Source of the DNA: Xylaria sp. FL1777
Lineage: Eukaryota > Ascomycota > Sordariomycetes > Xylariales > Xylariaceae
Direction: 5' to 3'
Length of the DNA: 64,000 bases
Assembly (NCBI GenBank): GCA_022578965.1
Contig: MU400518.1
Location: 248,001-312,000 of the forward strand
Positions within the stretch are counted from its first letter, which is position 1. Each line of letters begins with the position of its first letter. Made by a program: the position numbers and the translations under genes. A model generated the notes under the pieces. The model worked only from the letters and a program-made list of their open reading frames with translations, made no database searches and had not been told where the DNA came from. Of this stretch, positions 12,455 through 24,666 are shown piece after piece.

Positions 12455-14044
12455 TCAGAACTTCGCCCCAATCCTTTTCTCCGCCTCGATCTGTTCCGGA
12501 TCGACAATAATGACTGCCTTACCCTGTAACGTCCCACTCCTGACCATACTCAACAACTCCCCGATCCTATCCAAGCCTTGGAAAGGATTCGTGCGGATCT
12601 TAACGCCGTGCTGAGCAATGCATCGCATCATGGCCGAGCTCTCCTCGGGCGATGCGAGAAGTGTGCCCTTGAACCTGATATCGCGAAAGACGAGTTCAGC
12701 AAACGGGACGCTAATATTATCCGGCTGCGCAACCTGCACGACGGTGCCATGCATTCTCGTGACAGCAGCGGCCAGCGCCTCAGCATGTTCCGCAAGCACA
12801 ATAGCGGAGTCAACCCCCTTCCCGTCCGTGGCGGCCTGCACCTCCTTCACGACATCGGCTTTCTGCCGTCTAGCATCCACGACAACGTCCGCGCCGCATT
12901 CCTTAGAGAGCGCCAGGCCCGCATCCCGCGCGTCGATCCCTACGACCTTAAGCCCCATAGCGCGTGCAAACTGGATCCCGAGATGTCCCAGGCCGCCGCC
13001 CGACCCGACGATTGCGACCCATTGGCCTGACCGGAGCTCCGTCTGCAGCACGGCGCGGTAGATAGTGCGACCAGCACACGCCAGCGGTGCCGCAGACAAG
13101 AATGTGACGGAGTCCGGCAGCTTAGTCGTCATCCGCGCATCGGTGATGACGTAGTCCGCGGCGCAGCCGTGCGTCGTGACGCCGATGTGGCCGGCGTTTT
13201 GCGTGCAATACTGGCGATGGCCTTCGATGGGGCCCGTGCAGTCCTCGCATTTGCCGCAAGGACGAAGCGGCACGCCGCACATGACGCGATCGCCTATCTG
13301 GAATGAAGAGACGGAGCTGCCCACGGCGACGACGGTCCCCGAACCCTCATGAGAGGCCGTCTGTGGGAGCTTGGATTTGAATATGCCTGCCGCCACCATG
13401 CTATCCGTGTGGCAGTAACTTGCTACGGCGACCTTGACGAGAAGATCGTGCGGGCCTGGCGAGGGGACCGGGATCGTACGTAGCTCGTAAGGCGTATTGA
13501 ACTGCGTGACCTGGAGCGCACGCATTTCTGATGGCATATGGAGGGTCATAAGCGCTGGGTCCTGGTTTCCACTAACTGTAATACCGGCCTGGGTTCGTAC
13601 GAACTCATCCAGATAACTATTTTCAAAGCTTTGGGTCGTAGTGCCTTGCTCTATATATCCTTGGAGCCACTCTGCTGCTTGCTGTAAGGCCTGGGTACGA
13701 TCTTTATCTGTACGACACCGTCGTTTCATACCATTCTCACGACGGATTTTTTGAAGCGAACGAATAGATATAGGTATGCCAGCTTTGGAAAGATCGTTTA
13801 CAATAGATGAGTCTTTACAGCCTCGTGCGAAGAATAGAAACCGAATGCGGGAAAGTACTTCAGACTCTGAATGGGAGTGTCGTTGTAGGTTCCATGATTG
13901 GATACGGCGTTCTAGCGTACGCTGGGTACACTGGCAGCCTTGTTGGGTTATAGATTTGTAGATCCGTGGAACGGGGTTGCCAGCTTCATACGACGTTGTA
14001 ATTTCATCTCGAAACTCATCAATATTAGATAATGGGCGAGGCAT
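12455..14044 (-). CDS. Zinc alcohol dehydrogenase with N-terminal transposase-like helix-turn-helix extension
   Basis: Single uninterrupted frame of 529 codons. Residues about 175-529 are a medium-chain zinc alcohol dehydrogenase: catalytic zinc ligands Cys210 (YCHTD), His231 (SHEGSG) and Cys322; structural zinc Cys262, Cys265, Cys268 and Cys279; NAD(P)-binding loop VGSGGGLGHLG at 345-355. Residues 1-165 are foreign to that family. They show two tandem helix-turn-helix-like units (YEAGNPVPRIYKSI...TLERRIQSWNL, then IVNDLSKAGIPISIRSLQKI and RRENGMKRR) resembling N-terminal DNA-binding regions of fungal integrase-like DDE transposases. No catalytic DDE domain follows. The dehydrogenase half is visibly richer in G/C at third positions than the N-terminal half. 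Either this is a true chimeric protein, or the enzyme starts at an internal ATG (codons 166, 170 or 174; 170 begins at 13537) and the upstream frame is a transposon remnant. Confidence 0.85.
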   Translation of the reverse strand: MPRPLSNIDEFRDEITTSYEAGNPVPRIYKSITQQGCQCTQRTLERRIQSWNLQRHSHSESEVLSRIRFLFFARGCKDSSIVNDLSKAGIPISIRSLQKIRRENGMKRRCRTDKDRTQALQQAAEWLQGYIEQGTTTQSFENSYLDEFVRTQAGITVSGNQDPALMTLHMPSEMRALQVTQFNTPYELRTIPVPSPGPHDLLVKVAVASYCHTDSMVAAGIFKSKLPQTASHEGSGTVVAVGSSVSSFQIGDRVMCGVPLRPCGKCEDCTGPIEGHRQYCTQNAGHIGVTTHGCAADYVITDARMTTKLPDSVTFLSAAPLACAGRTIYRAVLQTELRSGQWVAIVGSGGGLGHLGIQFARAMGLKVVGIDARDAGLALSKECGADVVVDARRQKADVVKEVQAATDGKGVDSAIVLAEHAEALAAAVTRMHGTVVQVAQPDNISVPFAELVFRDIRFKGTLLASPEESSAMMRCIAQHGVKIRTNPFQGLDRIGELLSMVRSGTLQGKAVIIVDPEQIEAEKRIGAKF

Positions 14045-14521
14045 TTCAATTGAAGTCAGTCATAATTACTTCGTTGTAGTGCGCAAGTGGGGTAGACAAG
14101 TTTTGTCGGGGTTGGCGCTTATGGCTCTCCCTACTATACTAGGTACCTGGGGGCCATCCTTTTAAGGGCTCCTAGATAGGTACCTACCTAAGTACAACCA
14201 AGTTATAAGATGTGGTGTTCATGGCAACCTTTAAAGGGATAGGGTCACTGCACATTAGCTAAGGTATCTGAATGTAAATTAGCGCGAAGAAATTAGAAAC
14301 CAAAACGCGCTCCGTTGTAATTTACCAATGAGGCATAACCATCCACAGCTGATAAATGAGGTGACCACCTTATGCGTATACAGTCCAACGAATAACCACC
14401 GAGGTATGATTCCATTCAAATACACTAATATATAATGCGTGTTCGCAATAGGCCTTGAAATATAAACACACGATCGCATGGTCATGAACTTGACTCTTGT
14501 CTACTCGCCTTCGCTCTAACG
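14045..14521. other. Intergenic: upstream of alcohol dehydrogenase, downstream of BTB gene
   Basis: 477 bp. Contains TAGGTACCTA at 14177-14186, one of the recurring intergenic palindromes. Nothing else recognised. Confidence 0.5.
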
Positions 14522-16163
14522 TCAACCCAGTAGAAATCCACGCTGGGCATTGCGTGTTTGTTCTACGCTATAGGCGTCGAGTTTCACCGCCACAAGCACG
14601 CACTCAACCGCACACTTTCCGCTTCTCGAGCTTTGTATGCGTAATCTCCATTGTCCCGTCCGAACAACCCACTCCTCGGCCGTGTGGCCCGATGTATCCA
14701 CCCGTCTTCTCTTCCGTGATGGGCCGAGAGACGCAGCCACACTTGATCCTGGAGATTCCTGGCCTCCACTCATGCCAATAGATGGGGAGGTGGACAATGC
14801 AGTGGTCAGCTCCTCGACATCGGATTCGGGCACGTAAGGTTTCCCATCGAGCGTAATGTGTGCCTCGGGGTCGAGCGATATGCGAACCAGGTCTTCGCTT
14901 AGGGGAGTATTCCCTGGAGTTGGGGGCTGGCTATCGGCTCCTCCGGAAGCCATCAACAGACCCAACGGCTGCGTCGTGGGGAGGTTCAATTTTGTTGCGA
15001 TCACCTCAAATAACCTTGCAATACGAATTTTGATTTGACCGAAGAATTCTGCTCGCATGATGTTCAAATGCAGTCTGGTGGCTTCCCCTCCAATTTCTAG
15101 TATAAGTTCACGCTGCTTATCATCCTCATAGGGTCTCATGTAGTTGACCCACCCCAGAAACGAACCACCTGCGATGCTACCGAAATCTCCGGAGGAGCTG
15201 TTGTTCGCTACTGATATACCTGACTTAAAAATATCCTCGACCCTCATCAAAATCTCATGCTTCCTTCTTGTTTGATTGTAACTGATATGATGAGGAAGTA
15301 ACTTTTGTTCAAGGGCCTTGAAATTGAAGTAACGACAATCCTGAAGAAGCGAGGCTCGGTGCTCTTCGTCGCGGATATGTATGGGATAACCGCGTAAGAT
15401 GTGCAAGAGTTCCGCGAAAGTATCAGCAGACCGATTTGGAACCGACGGCGGCATAATAGAAGGCGGTCTAATCAAATCATTACGATCCAGACCAGGATAC
15501 AAGTCTTTCGGTGATGAGAAGAAAAGGCCGAAGCCTAAGGAGAAGAAATTAGGTGAGTTGCCGGGTCCGGTGAACATATCACGAGGAATCTGAAACTCCC
15601 GATGTCCTATCGAGATAAATATCGACTCTTCGTAAAGCCGAGACATTAGTTTAGGTAAGGTGTAGAACTGTGCATCGGCGAACAGGCGCACGAAGTGCGT
15701 GCCATCACGGGGGGTAACATGATATCCCTGGAGATGAAGAGCAATGTCTCCAAAGGTTACAGGGTCTCGATCGATATAAAGTGTGCGAATAGCAGTCGAT
15801 AAATCTTCGCCAGACTCCTCAGCTTTCTTTATCTGGCATAGGAAGTATTGCGAAAAATATGATGGTGCTGGTTGTTAAGTCAGTAGTCGAAACGCATCAT
15901 AAAAAGGTAATTGCTCGTAGGGCAGTAGGCATTGGCTAAGGATACAGCACACAACTACATGAGAATATAATTATTTAGTATTACGTACCATCTGATGAGA
16001 GAGAAGCGCCCGAGAGTTTAAACAGCTCAGATCCTATCTGAATGGGGAAAACACGTTCATGAGGTAAGATGTTGGGGATCTTAGTTATAAGTTGGGGATT
16101 GGAGGGTGGTAAATGTAAAATGGTTCGATTCCCTTCGGGCTCACTCGAATTTGATTTGCTCAT
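14522..16163 (-). CDS. BTB/POZ-domain protein
   Basis: Two exons: complement(14522..15867, 15989..16163), 506 residues. The 121-nt intron joins SGASLSSD to APSYFSQYFLCQ, inside the first BTB-like fold (residues about 40-125: RVFPIQIGSELFKLSGASL, RTLYIDRDPVTFGDIALHL). A second BTB-like unit follows (ESIFISIGHREFQIPRDMF, with an LLHILRGYPIHI helix). Both have the look of potassium-channel-tetramerisation-type BTB domains, which mediate homo- or hetero-oligomerisation. The C-terminal third has a serine/proline-rich linker and a basic RKRRRVD cluster that could be a nuclear localisation signal. Homologues in Sordariomycetes are often labelled BTB transcription factor, but no DNA-binding domain is visible, so the molecular role is unknown. 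Confidence 0.85.
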
Positions 16164-16929
16164 TGTTGATGTAGTCGTCGCGATAAAACAACATTATCGC
16201 TGAGAGACACTATGTAAGTCGGCGGCGTGATTCCTTGGAGATGTCTTAATGCCGCGTGGCTTGCATTGGACCTTGCGCCTGTTGAGCCTGATATACACGA
16301 GTTTAAACCAGTATCATGTATAAGAATACAGACAGAGAGATAGATAGTCTATTCGAGGAAGGACCTGGGGTTTTCTAGCTGGTTCTGCTGTTGAGGTTGC
16401 TGGTATCACGTTCGGAACTGAGCTGACAGGAGATTGATTTGAACCGGCGTGGAATCACTAGAATATGTATACAAGTCACACCAGTCCCCGCCCTACACCA
16501 CCACACGAGTCGTGGCTCGGGCTGCACTCTAGCCGTGTTAGTGAGCCATCTGTGGGGTTACAGTAACGAGGATGTCTAGTGGCTGGGGCTGTGGCTGGTG
16601 ATATTATCCATTTTATAAGCGCTGAATAATATCCTTGTGTAAATAGCAAGAAGCCATCTGCCTGCTTACACAGCTAACCTCCTCCACGACCTCGCCAACG
16701 GAGCCGCGGCAATCATTGCCTACATTGGAAGTTAACATGGCATATACGTGCCATGCCACGCGGGCTCCTCGTACGCAGGTTTAATAATGCAAGGACGTAT
16801 GTGTAGGTATATGCCATAATGTAAGTAGTGAGCAAGTTCCCTTTGGTTTTGGCATGACCGAGTCTTCCTACTCCTTTGCTGTCTCACGTAATCGTGGCCA
16901 TGAGAGGTCCATCCTACATGGCATTCCTC
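16164..16929. other. Intergenic: BTB gene promoter and HET gene 1 3' flank
   Basis: 766 bp without a supportable gene, RNA or repeat array. Confidence 0.5.
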
Positions 16930-19176
16930 TCAGGCCAGCGTAATCTCTTTCCACGAGACGCCTGGGTCTAGGGCCGAGGCGAGGACGTTTCGATGAATCT
17001 TCCCGATGCCCTTTCGTTCGGCCACGCCTTTCTCCCACTCGATCATCAATACCCAGAAGAAACGCCCTCCCGTATCGGTTGCTTGGTTAGCAGGATTCGA
17101 GCCAGTCGTGCATTGTGACTTCTCCGCCGACAAGGAGAGTAGTATAAATTCCGCGCCTTTGTTGTCTTTGCTAGTTGATGTTGGGTCGTCAAGTGTGACG
17201 AAGCCGCAGTTCGCCCCATCCTTATCCAACAATTCATAAGTAGTGGACGTCCAGTACAGTCCGTAAGACCACATCAACTTTTCTCCCTGTTCTTGATCGA
17301 TTTTACGAAGTGTGAAGTTCGCAGATATAGTCCAAAATTGTAGGACGGCGTATTTCTTGTCAGTTAGGTCGCTCGCAAGTTCCTTGGACGCTTCGATTCG
17401 CGACACATCGCATAAATTTCCGAAAAGCTCGTTCACCCTCGAAGTTCGGTCCTCGGCCTTATCCCAAACCACTGTCAACTCGCCAGAGGGTTCTCTTTTA
17501 TGCCAAGTGATCCAAGTACTAGCCGTCGTCCATTTCGTTACGTTACCGGACCCGTAGCTGTAGTAGACTTGGCCATACCACCCCGACCAAGCCCAGCTTG
17601 GGAAGGTGTCGCGTCGCCTTAGACCATTCTTATTTGGATAGAATAGAAGAAACCAGTCAAGGGCCTGGATAGGTATGCCGAAGAGGAGACTGCATTGCGC
17701 GTAATCTGCCACTCGCCGACAGACACCAGCCATAGCGAACACGTAGTCGGTCGGTATCTTGAGCTCACGCGTTGTGTATTTGTTTAGCAACTGCCCAAGG
17801 AGATGATATATATCACCGCTCGGCTTATGCAGCGCTTGACCACGCTCAGTAGTCTGATCTCGTCGGACAGGCAACCCGTCTTCCAATTCCTGCCAATATT
17901 GTTCATGACATTTGAAGTATATCGTGTCATCTATAAAAAAGATCTTCCTCCTTGATAGGTAATACTCTTGGAAACTGTTCCAATATCAATTATGTTTCTC
18001 TCATAAAATGCACGTGGTGAAACTTACGTCCATCCTCGGTGGTGGTATTCGGACTTGGAGACGATGTCTTCCATTGTATGGCGAAGGACAAGATTGACAC
18101 CGGGTAGAACCTCACTAGTAACCTGGCGCGAAGATGAACGGGTTCCCTCCCTAACGCCAGGCAATCCAGAATCGGCATCCGTACCACTTCCAGCTATGAT
18201 TGTAAAGTATGCTTGCTCATACACTAGGTCCATGGCATTTACTATTCTCGCTGGAGTCAGTAATTACTCTTTTGGGTGAATAGTATGCCCCTGATGCATA
18301 CTCCCGAGACATGTTGGGAGTCATAAGGTAACCAGAAAGGGAAGAAAATGACACCAGTGTGCACATACTACCAATTCCTCTGTCGCTGTCGTCGTCCTGA
18401 ATCAAGCATAGCTGATCGATCCAGACATATCGACAACCTACGCTACGGACAAAGTCGATTGAGTCTCGGATAGTTTTAGGAATGGACTCCCAATTTCTCC
18501 TAAGCCCCTCTTTCGCGAAGAGGTCATGCATGTTGGGCTTCAGGAGAAGGAATGGCGTGCACTCGCCCCATTTATAACTGAGAGCGACATATTGAGATGT
18601 AATAGGCACCGGCGTAATACACATATCTTCCACATCGATACATCGGAAGAAACTAAGATCGACGTTGAATGGACCCTCATTCGGTACACATTTACTATGC
18701 TCTCCTTCGCAAGTTTTAAGCCACCTCTTGACCATCTCAAAGTCAATCTGACTAGAAGAGGCGATTCTCTCGAAGCCTTTCACCTCTGATTCGAAGAGGA
18801 CCTTCGAATATGAAGGCAAAGGTTGAATTGAAAATATTTTCGGACCCTGTCGAAATACGCGTACTTCGTGGGTATTGTAATGATCGATCGGCTGCATATG
18901 GATGATGCGCTCGTCCTGCATCGAGTCTAGAACAAGCTTGCAAAAGGGGCATGAAGTCCGCTGCTTGATGTCGCCCAGAAGCCCGAGGCTAAAGACTGTT
19001 TTCCTATTGCTCCCATCATCATTAAACCCGATGGTACTGCAAATATCGCAAAGGCCAGTGCTAGGTTCGTCAACAGAATCATCACCGCGATGCTTCGAAC
19101 CTCGATGAAGTAACTTTGAGAATCGAGCCGATAGGCTCTTCGTGGCCGACATTTCGAGTTCTTCAGATGAGTTCAA
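16930..19176 (-). CDS. HET-domain protein 1 (heterokaryon incompatibility family)
   Basis: Three exons: complement(16930..17974, 18028..18241, 18372..19176), 2064 nt, 687 residues. The introns (53 and 130 nt) reconnect the three HET signature blocks: YVALSYKWGE at residues 196-205, the block around SVGCRYVWIDQLCLIQDD, and RGWTFQEYYLSRR near residue 340. The N-terminus has paired cysteines (CDIC and CPFC) seen in many HET proteins ahead of the domain. The C-terminal 300 residues have no recognised domain but keep a typical tryptophan-rich stretch (FPSWAWSGWYGQVYY). HET domains are TIR-related modules that trigger programmed cell death when incompatible hyphae fuse. Most members, like this one, have no assigned partner or allele. 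Confidence 0.9.
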
Positions 19177-20067
19177 AGTATAAACATGCTGTCCATGGGT
19201 AGAAAGTAATTGGATTACCTATTGCTAGTAGCCTACTGAGAGCAATGTTCTCACCTAAAGCCTAGGGCGATTGGCTGTTCTAGGGTTCGCCCTGTAAGGA
19301 TCCGGACTCCCACCAACATGCGAGGGGACGCGCTGCATATTCATTCCTCAACGGCACCCCCAGCCTGTCAGCATCGTCGTTTGAGCCCATTTATGCACAA
19401 TTCCCCCCCCACCGGAAACTAGACTGGGGGTGGATGTGGCCTATAGTAGTGTGGATAGGTTCCTACAACAAATCCTTCCTCATGTTGCTAATTCGAATGC
19501 CGAATTATAGTGTAGAGACTGAGAACAGGCACCTTAAAAGAGAGGGCCTTATGCATCAAAGGATTCGGAGACTCTGTTCAAGTCAGAACCTCAGGTATGG
19601 AGTTTGACGAATACCGGTACTTGTTATTACTGCAGAAAGAGCCTAGACTGACGATCTCTGCCATATACAGCACGACTTCTTGATTCCAGAAGGCGAGACA
19701 ATTCAAGAGTTTTCTGGGCTGAAAATCCGTTATCTCTAGATCAAGCTTAATTAAGCGAAGGGGCAAAAAATGACCTGATGAACTACCAATTGGCTTGCAT
19801 GGAAAGCGCCACATCAATTTAGCCCGTGAATAGTAAAAACACAACTCTTTTTCTCTTCAGCCCATTTCACTAGACATCATAGTGTATCAATCAACTATTG
19901 ATTGAATCTCGAGCTGAGAGCGCCAAATTGATCTAGAACAGGTAGTAGAGTGAGAGAGATGGCATTGAAGGGAGTACATAGCTTCGAGATAGGCACGTTG
20001 ACACCAAGAAAATAAAAAATGAAAGTTCCATCTGTATTTCTCTGTTGTATCTCTCAACAATTTAGAA
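19177..20067. other. Divergent intergenic region between HET gene 1 and Kre9-like gene
   Basis: 891 bp. Includes a short poly-C run near 19404. Small open frames here lack any recognisable domain or splice continuation. Confidence 0.5.
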
Positions 20068-21268
20068 ATGGGGGTTTCTACGACCAAAAGGGCGTTTTTT
20101 CGCGCCTTCGCCTTGTTCACGGCATCATGTTGGGCACTTGTGTTTACCATGACCGAAATCAACATATCACCTAGCCGGCCCTTCACACTGACGTGGGAGG
20201 GCGCGAAAGGTCCCGTCGAGATCTCGCTGCTAACCGGGACATCTAGCGATCTCGAAACAGTCGAGGTGATAGATTGTAAGTATACCATATAGAAAGCCAT
20301 AGCGCTTAGGTGTTGACCTGATGTCCGTAGCGGGAGATACAAGGAATTCGTACACATGGACACCGCCGGATGATCTTCCGTCGGGCACTTATGCGTTCAG
20401 AATTTCAGACGACGATGATATGAACTACTCGCCGCAGTGGAATTATGAGGCGAGCGATAATGTAAGAATACGCCAAATTAGACTCCGTGAGCTGAAGTGA
20501 GACCAAACTAACAGAGAGTAGGTGCCCGCAAGTTCACCTTCGTCTACGACAACGCCTATATCTAAGTCTAAGTCTACGCCTACGCCTGTATCGACATCGA
20601 CACCCACGCCAACGCCAACGTCGAAGACTACTACGAAGCCGCCAACTACGACTATAATTACGACTACGGCTGTGCCAGCCACCTCTTCCAAGGATGCAAC
20701 TTCATCAGCGAGCGACTTAACGACGACATCTTCGACATCACTAGAGCCCACTACCACGGCTGGAAGTTCATCCGCGGACGTCTCAGAACCCACTTCGTCA
20801 GACAGTATCTCACCAAGTCCAACAACTGTCTCGTCGGTCTCCCCAAGCAGCCGGCCAGCCGATTCAAGTTCAGATCCCAGCTCCAGTCCCAGCGCAGCAG
20901 CCACTGAAACGCAGAAGCCAGTCGTCGGTAGGCTCAGCACTGGCACCAAAATAGGCATTGGCGTCGGGGCTGGCGTGGGCGGCTTTGCTTTGCTGACCCT
21001 GGCGGGGTTCCTGATCTACCGTCGTAACAAAGCAACTAGGATGCGTGGTGCGTATGATGGCAATACCTTCGACCAAGACTTAAAGCCAGAATTGGGCGGC
21101 GATCCCAGGCCCCGGGTCGAGTTGGGTGGTCAAGGTCTCGCTGAGATGCACTCTAATCCAAGAATTCCAGAACTGTGGCAAGGCCATCACGACGAATGGC
21201 GGAGGCAGCCGAGCGAGTTGGATGCCACAGTTCATTACTCTCGAGGTGTTGATGTAGGGAGAGTATAA
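20068..21268 (+). CDS. Kre9/Knh1-like secreted or membrane-anchored Ser/Thr-rich protein
   Basis: Three exons: join(20068..20275, 20331..20461, 20522..21268), 361 residues. Order: signal peptide (about 1-28); Kre9/Knh1 N-terminal-type beta domain (INISPSRPFTLTWEG, SYTWTPPDDLPSGTYAFRIS, NYSPQW) to about residue 112; long Ser/Thr/Pro-rich stalk 114-245 with Thr-Pro repeats; hydrophobic segment 256-278 followed by YRRNK; 83-residue hydrophilic tail. Kre9/Knh1 relatives are implicated in beta-1,6-glucan assembly, but most are soluble or GPI-anchored. Here a stalk, one membrane span and a cytoplasmic tail give the layout of a wall-stress sensor, which is inference only. The first intron could also end at 20309, but a 34-nt intron is too short and breaks the alignment, so 20330 was chosen. 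Divergent from HET gene 1. Confidence 0.8.
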
Positions 21269-24200
21269 TAGTTAGTCTCACACCAGATAGTAGTACTCTT
21301 TCACAACGCGCGTTTCCTTAGCCGATCTGTGAGTGCTTGGTCTCTCATCTATAACTTCCTCAAGACTCGATATAAGACTTGATTCGAGACATCATACTTA
21401 GTCAGGCCCCTTTCCCTGGTGTAACTTACTTGTCAAGACACCGACGTCGGTCAAGGAGTGAGGTGTCACGTTATTGGCGCTCTTCGACCGAATTAAAGTA
21501 ATTTAAAACTACCGAAACTGATGAGCTCACTGGTTTACCCAAAGCGATGATATAGAGGCTCTTGGTGCTCTTGGCTGTCGACTCCTGCCATTCTCCGACA
21601 TTGGTCCACGTGAACTTAAGGTGACATCGGATTCGGGTGGGATATGCGGGTTGTTGTCGGGGTCGCCGATGAACCCACGCATCTTCAGCATATGATTCGA
21701 GGGTCATTTGGATAGTTAGACGACGCGACTGGATTTTATAAGCGTCACAGGCGAACGGTGACAAGGTAGCCCTTAGTTTAGAGTGTTGAACGCTGCATTG
21801 GTGAATGTAATTTGTCAGGTCTCCTCGATGATTATGAGACCGGTAGTTGTTTTAGTTACCTAAGGATTACAGCTCTGTGGCTTGGCCGGGCCTCTGCTGA
21901 GCATATGGAGTTATTCCCGTCCTATTACTTTCCTAGGTAGATAAGTGAGTGTGGCTAGTGGCTAGCAGCGTCCTTATTAGTTGACACCACGACGTCTTAT
22001 GTATGATTATAAAGGGTATTTTCCGAGTAAATGCCAACGCTATAACAAACAATCGACGTAGTCAATACAGTGCTGCCATCAACTAATTTGCTTTGTTCCC
22101 TTAAAGTAGTTAGACTAATCTCCGCCTAGTGACGTTGCCGCTGGCTAGTATAGAGCTACACGCGTCCCAGCATGAACTGACAACGACAGGGAATTAGGGA
22201 ATGGGGGTATGTTAATGCCAACAAATACTGTGCATTATCACATAATTCTGTATTTAGGGTAGCTCCTTCGTCCTCCATCTTACGATTGATATATATATGA
22301 GTCTTGGTTCATTAATAGATTCCACTGTTAGTGATATTTAACTACGTTGTGCCAGCACTTCTCCAGTTAGTCTAGCCACTCCTTTTACGCCCTGAAAGTT
22401 AGTCCTCAAAGTTTAATCAGAATTCTCCACTAACTACCCCGCTGTCTTACCTGCTCTTGCCTACATATAGTATGCATCCTACCAGACTGACGGGTTAATA
22501 TAACAGGGAACGTTGCATTTACAGTCAATACCGAAAGAAGAACATTGGCCGCTCATTGTCCCTCAAAATGGAAATACATATTTGGAGGCTAACATAATGG
22601 GAATCCAATGCCCACTCCCCAAGCGTACCATAACTTAGAGGGTTCTAACAGGGTGGTATTAAACATGGCGTCTTTGCCATTCGATTAACAAGGTAGTGTT
22701 CCTAACGGACGGAAGATGTATTCCTACACTCTAGGCTATCACGGTATTTCCCACCACTAGTTCCGTTTTTAGTACGCGTATGAGAAGGTAAATAGGGTGG
22801 TATATTATCCTATAAGTATACTAAGTATGCGTTGTTGCACAAGGACCCCGGAACCTTGTATAACTACTAGCGAGATTCTGCTATAATATCTCAAATACTT
22901 TCTCTGTTCTTCTTTTTCACATGGCAAGTCAGCCTCAGCCCTTGGCCTCTTCACAGAAGCTTTCATCAGCCAGAAAGTGTTCTAATTTACACAGGGAATA
23001 GGTATTAATCCCAGTCAGACCGTACGTTGGACCAGTGGCTCGCTTCTAAATTCCCACCTCTCGCTTAAACATATACTAAATGCTCTGCTAGGGTTACTGC
23101 TAGGTTTACTGTTACCTCCTTTTGTAATTATGTAACCGCTAAAGCAAAATTCCTACTCCAAGGTAGCTGCTGCGTTTGTTAAGAGGTTGGTATCATGGAA
23201 GACCATGAGTGTACTTACTTTACCTAGTACTCTACTCACTCATACATAGTCTCAGATGAAATAGATGTCTTCCATGTACGACCATACCCTCTGGAAAACT
23301 CGGGATCCCGTCCGCTCTCCCATAGATAAGCCGGAGAGGGCCAAATCAGTAGTCGGGTCGGTGACGACCGGCGAATCCTTGGTGTTGTACATACACATAT
23401 TTTTGATTTTTTTTCTCTCTTTTTCCTCTTCTCCTTTTTCCGGTTAGTTTCGCATTTATTGTTTTCTGTATTCATAAATCTAGGTGATACCGGCTCGGGA
23501 ATACGCTGTTCCTAAGTTTACTCTCTCTCGACGCATTCGTGGTGTCGTGACAAAGTATCCTTGTTAGTAGACATTGAAGCCTCATGAAATTCTAGATAAA
23601 GATTAGGTCTAGATAAAGAGTCTAGTGTAGATCCTTTTTGCCAACAACTTTGCAAGTGCACAAATTACGCAGTAAGTAGAGAGTTTAAGGTTCTTCGGCA
23701 TTCTCCGCCAACCTAAAGAGTTGCACTACTCCATAGCCTATTGGATACCTACCTACCTAGACTAATTCAAAACAGCTAAAGCCAAGCTAGCGATGTTTGC
23801 TCTGAAAATAGAAGCCGGAGATTTTGGTTAGTGTAAACTACCTACAAACTCCCAAATCGGGACTCCGAGAATTTCATTATGCCTCCGAAGCCTTCACAGC
23901 CCGTCTGGTCTAGGACTATACTTTTGTCAGCTTCATATTAAGCGTCCCCGAAACTACAGGCTCATCCGCATGATAATAGCTAATTCACACCAGGAAGCAA
24001 ATCCTGTATACATACTAAGGGAAAAAGAGAATAACCGACACATGCCAGTGTGCTGATAGGTGGTATTCGAACCTATCCCTATCCTCTATTACTTGCCTCA
24101 CGGCACCTACAGCTGTAAGTATCACGTGTTAGATAATTGTAATTAGCTAAGGATCAATGCCGTCGGCAGTACTCAATTTAGTAAGCTCGAAGGGGTATAC

Positions 24201-24666
24201 CATTCGATAATGGAGCTAGATTCTGCTCTAGTTACCAGTTCTTAGTAATCGTGCTATGGGATCTATAACGTACCCTCGAACGAAACCAAGAGAGACTATC
24301 TAGGTATGAAGACTATCACACTATTCCGCACCACGCCACCTCTCTATGCTGTACTGTTCGCCATGCATTGAAATGGTATCGGCTGACAAAGGGACCGCTA
24401 ATTCATCTAGAGTGCTACTAATAATATTGAAAGCAGCGACTATGACAGGGTGGTGAGACGGGTAAGGAGCGCTGTACGTAATTAATTAAGTAGAATTGTA
24501 CGTGACCAGGAGATAATATAAATGATGAATAGTGTCTGCTTCGAATCTCGACTCGCCATTCTTGAGTCTCTCCATTATCAGATCTGTCAATATCAGTTAT
24601 CTTTGGCTGGTCCAGTCCAGCTGTTTTGTAGAGGTCAACTTCCAACTTATTTGCACGTAATTCAGA
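21269..24666. other. Intergenic, gene-poor (3.4 kb)
   Basis: AT-rich DNA with scattered stop codons in all frames. A 97-codon open frame on the minus strand (21471-21764) has no domain and is not called. CCTA-type repeats occur near 23746. No transposon ends or RNA genes were recognised. Confidence 0.5.

Noticed and set aside
20276..20309. 34-nt first intron for the Kre9-like gene
   Set aside because: Shorter than the other introns accepted here and leaves a poorer match to the domain; the 55-nt intron to 20330 fits better.
20443..20958. 171-codon acidic, Val/Gly-rich frame antisense to the Ser/Thr stalk
   Set aside because: It is the mirror of the repetitive Thr/Pro/Ser codons in the real gene; repeats there keep the opposite strand open.
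21471..21764. 97-codon open frame on the minus strand
   Set aside because: No recognisable family and no coding-like continuation through introns.
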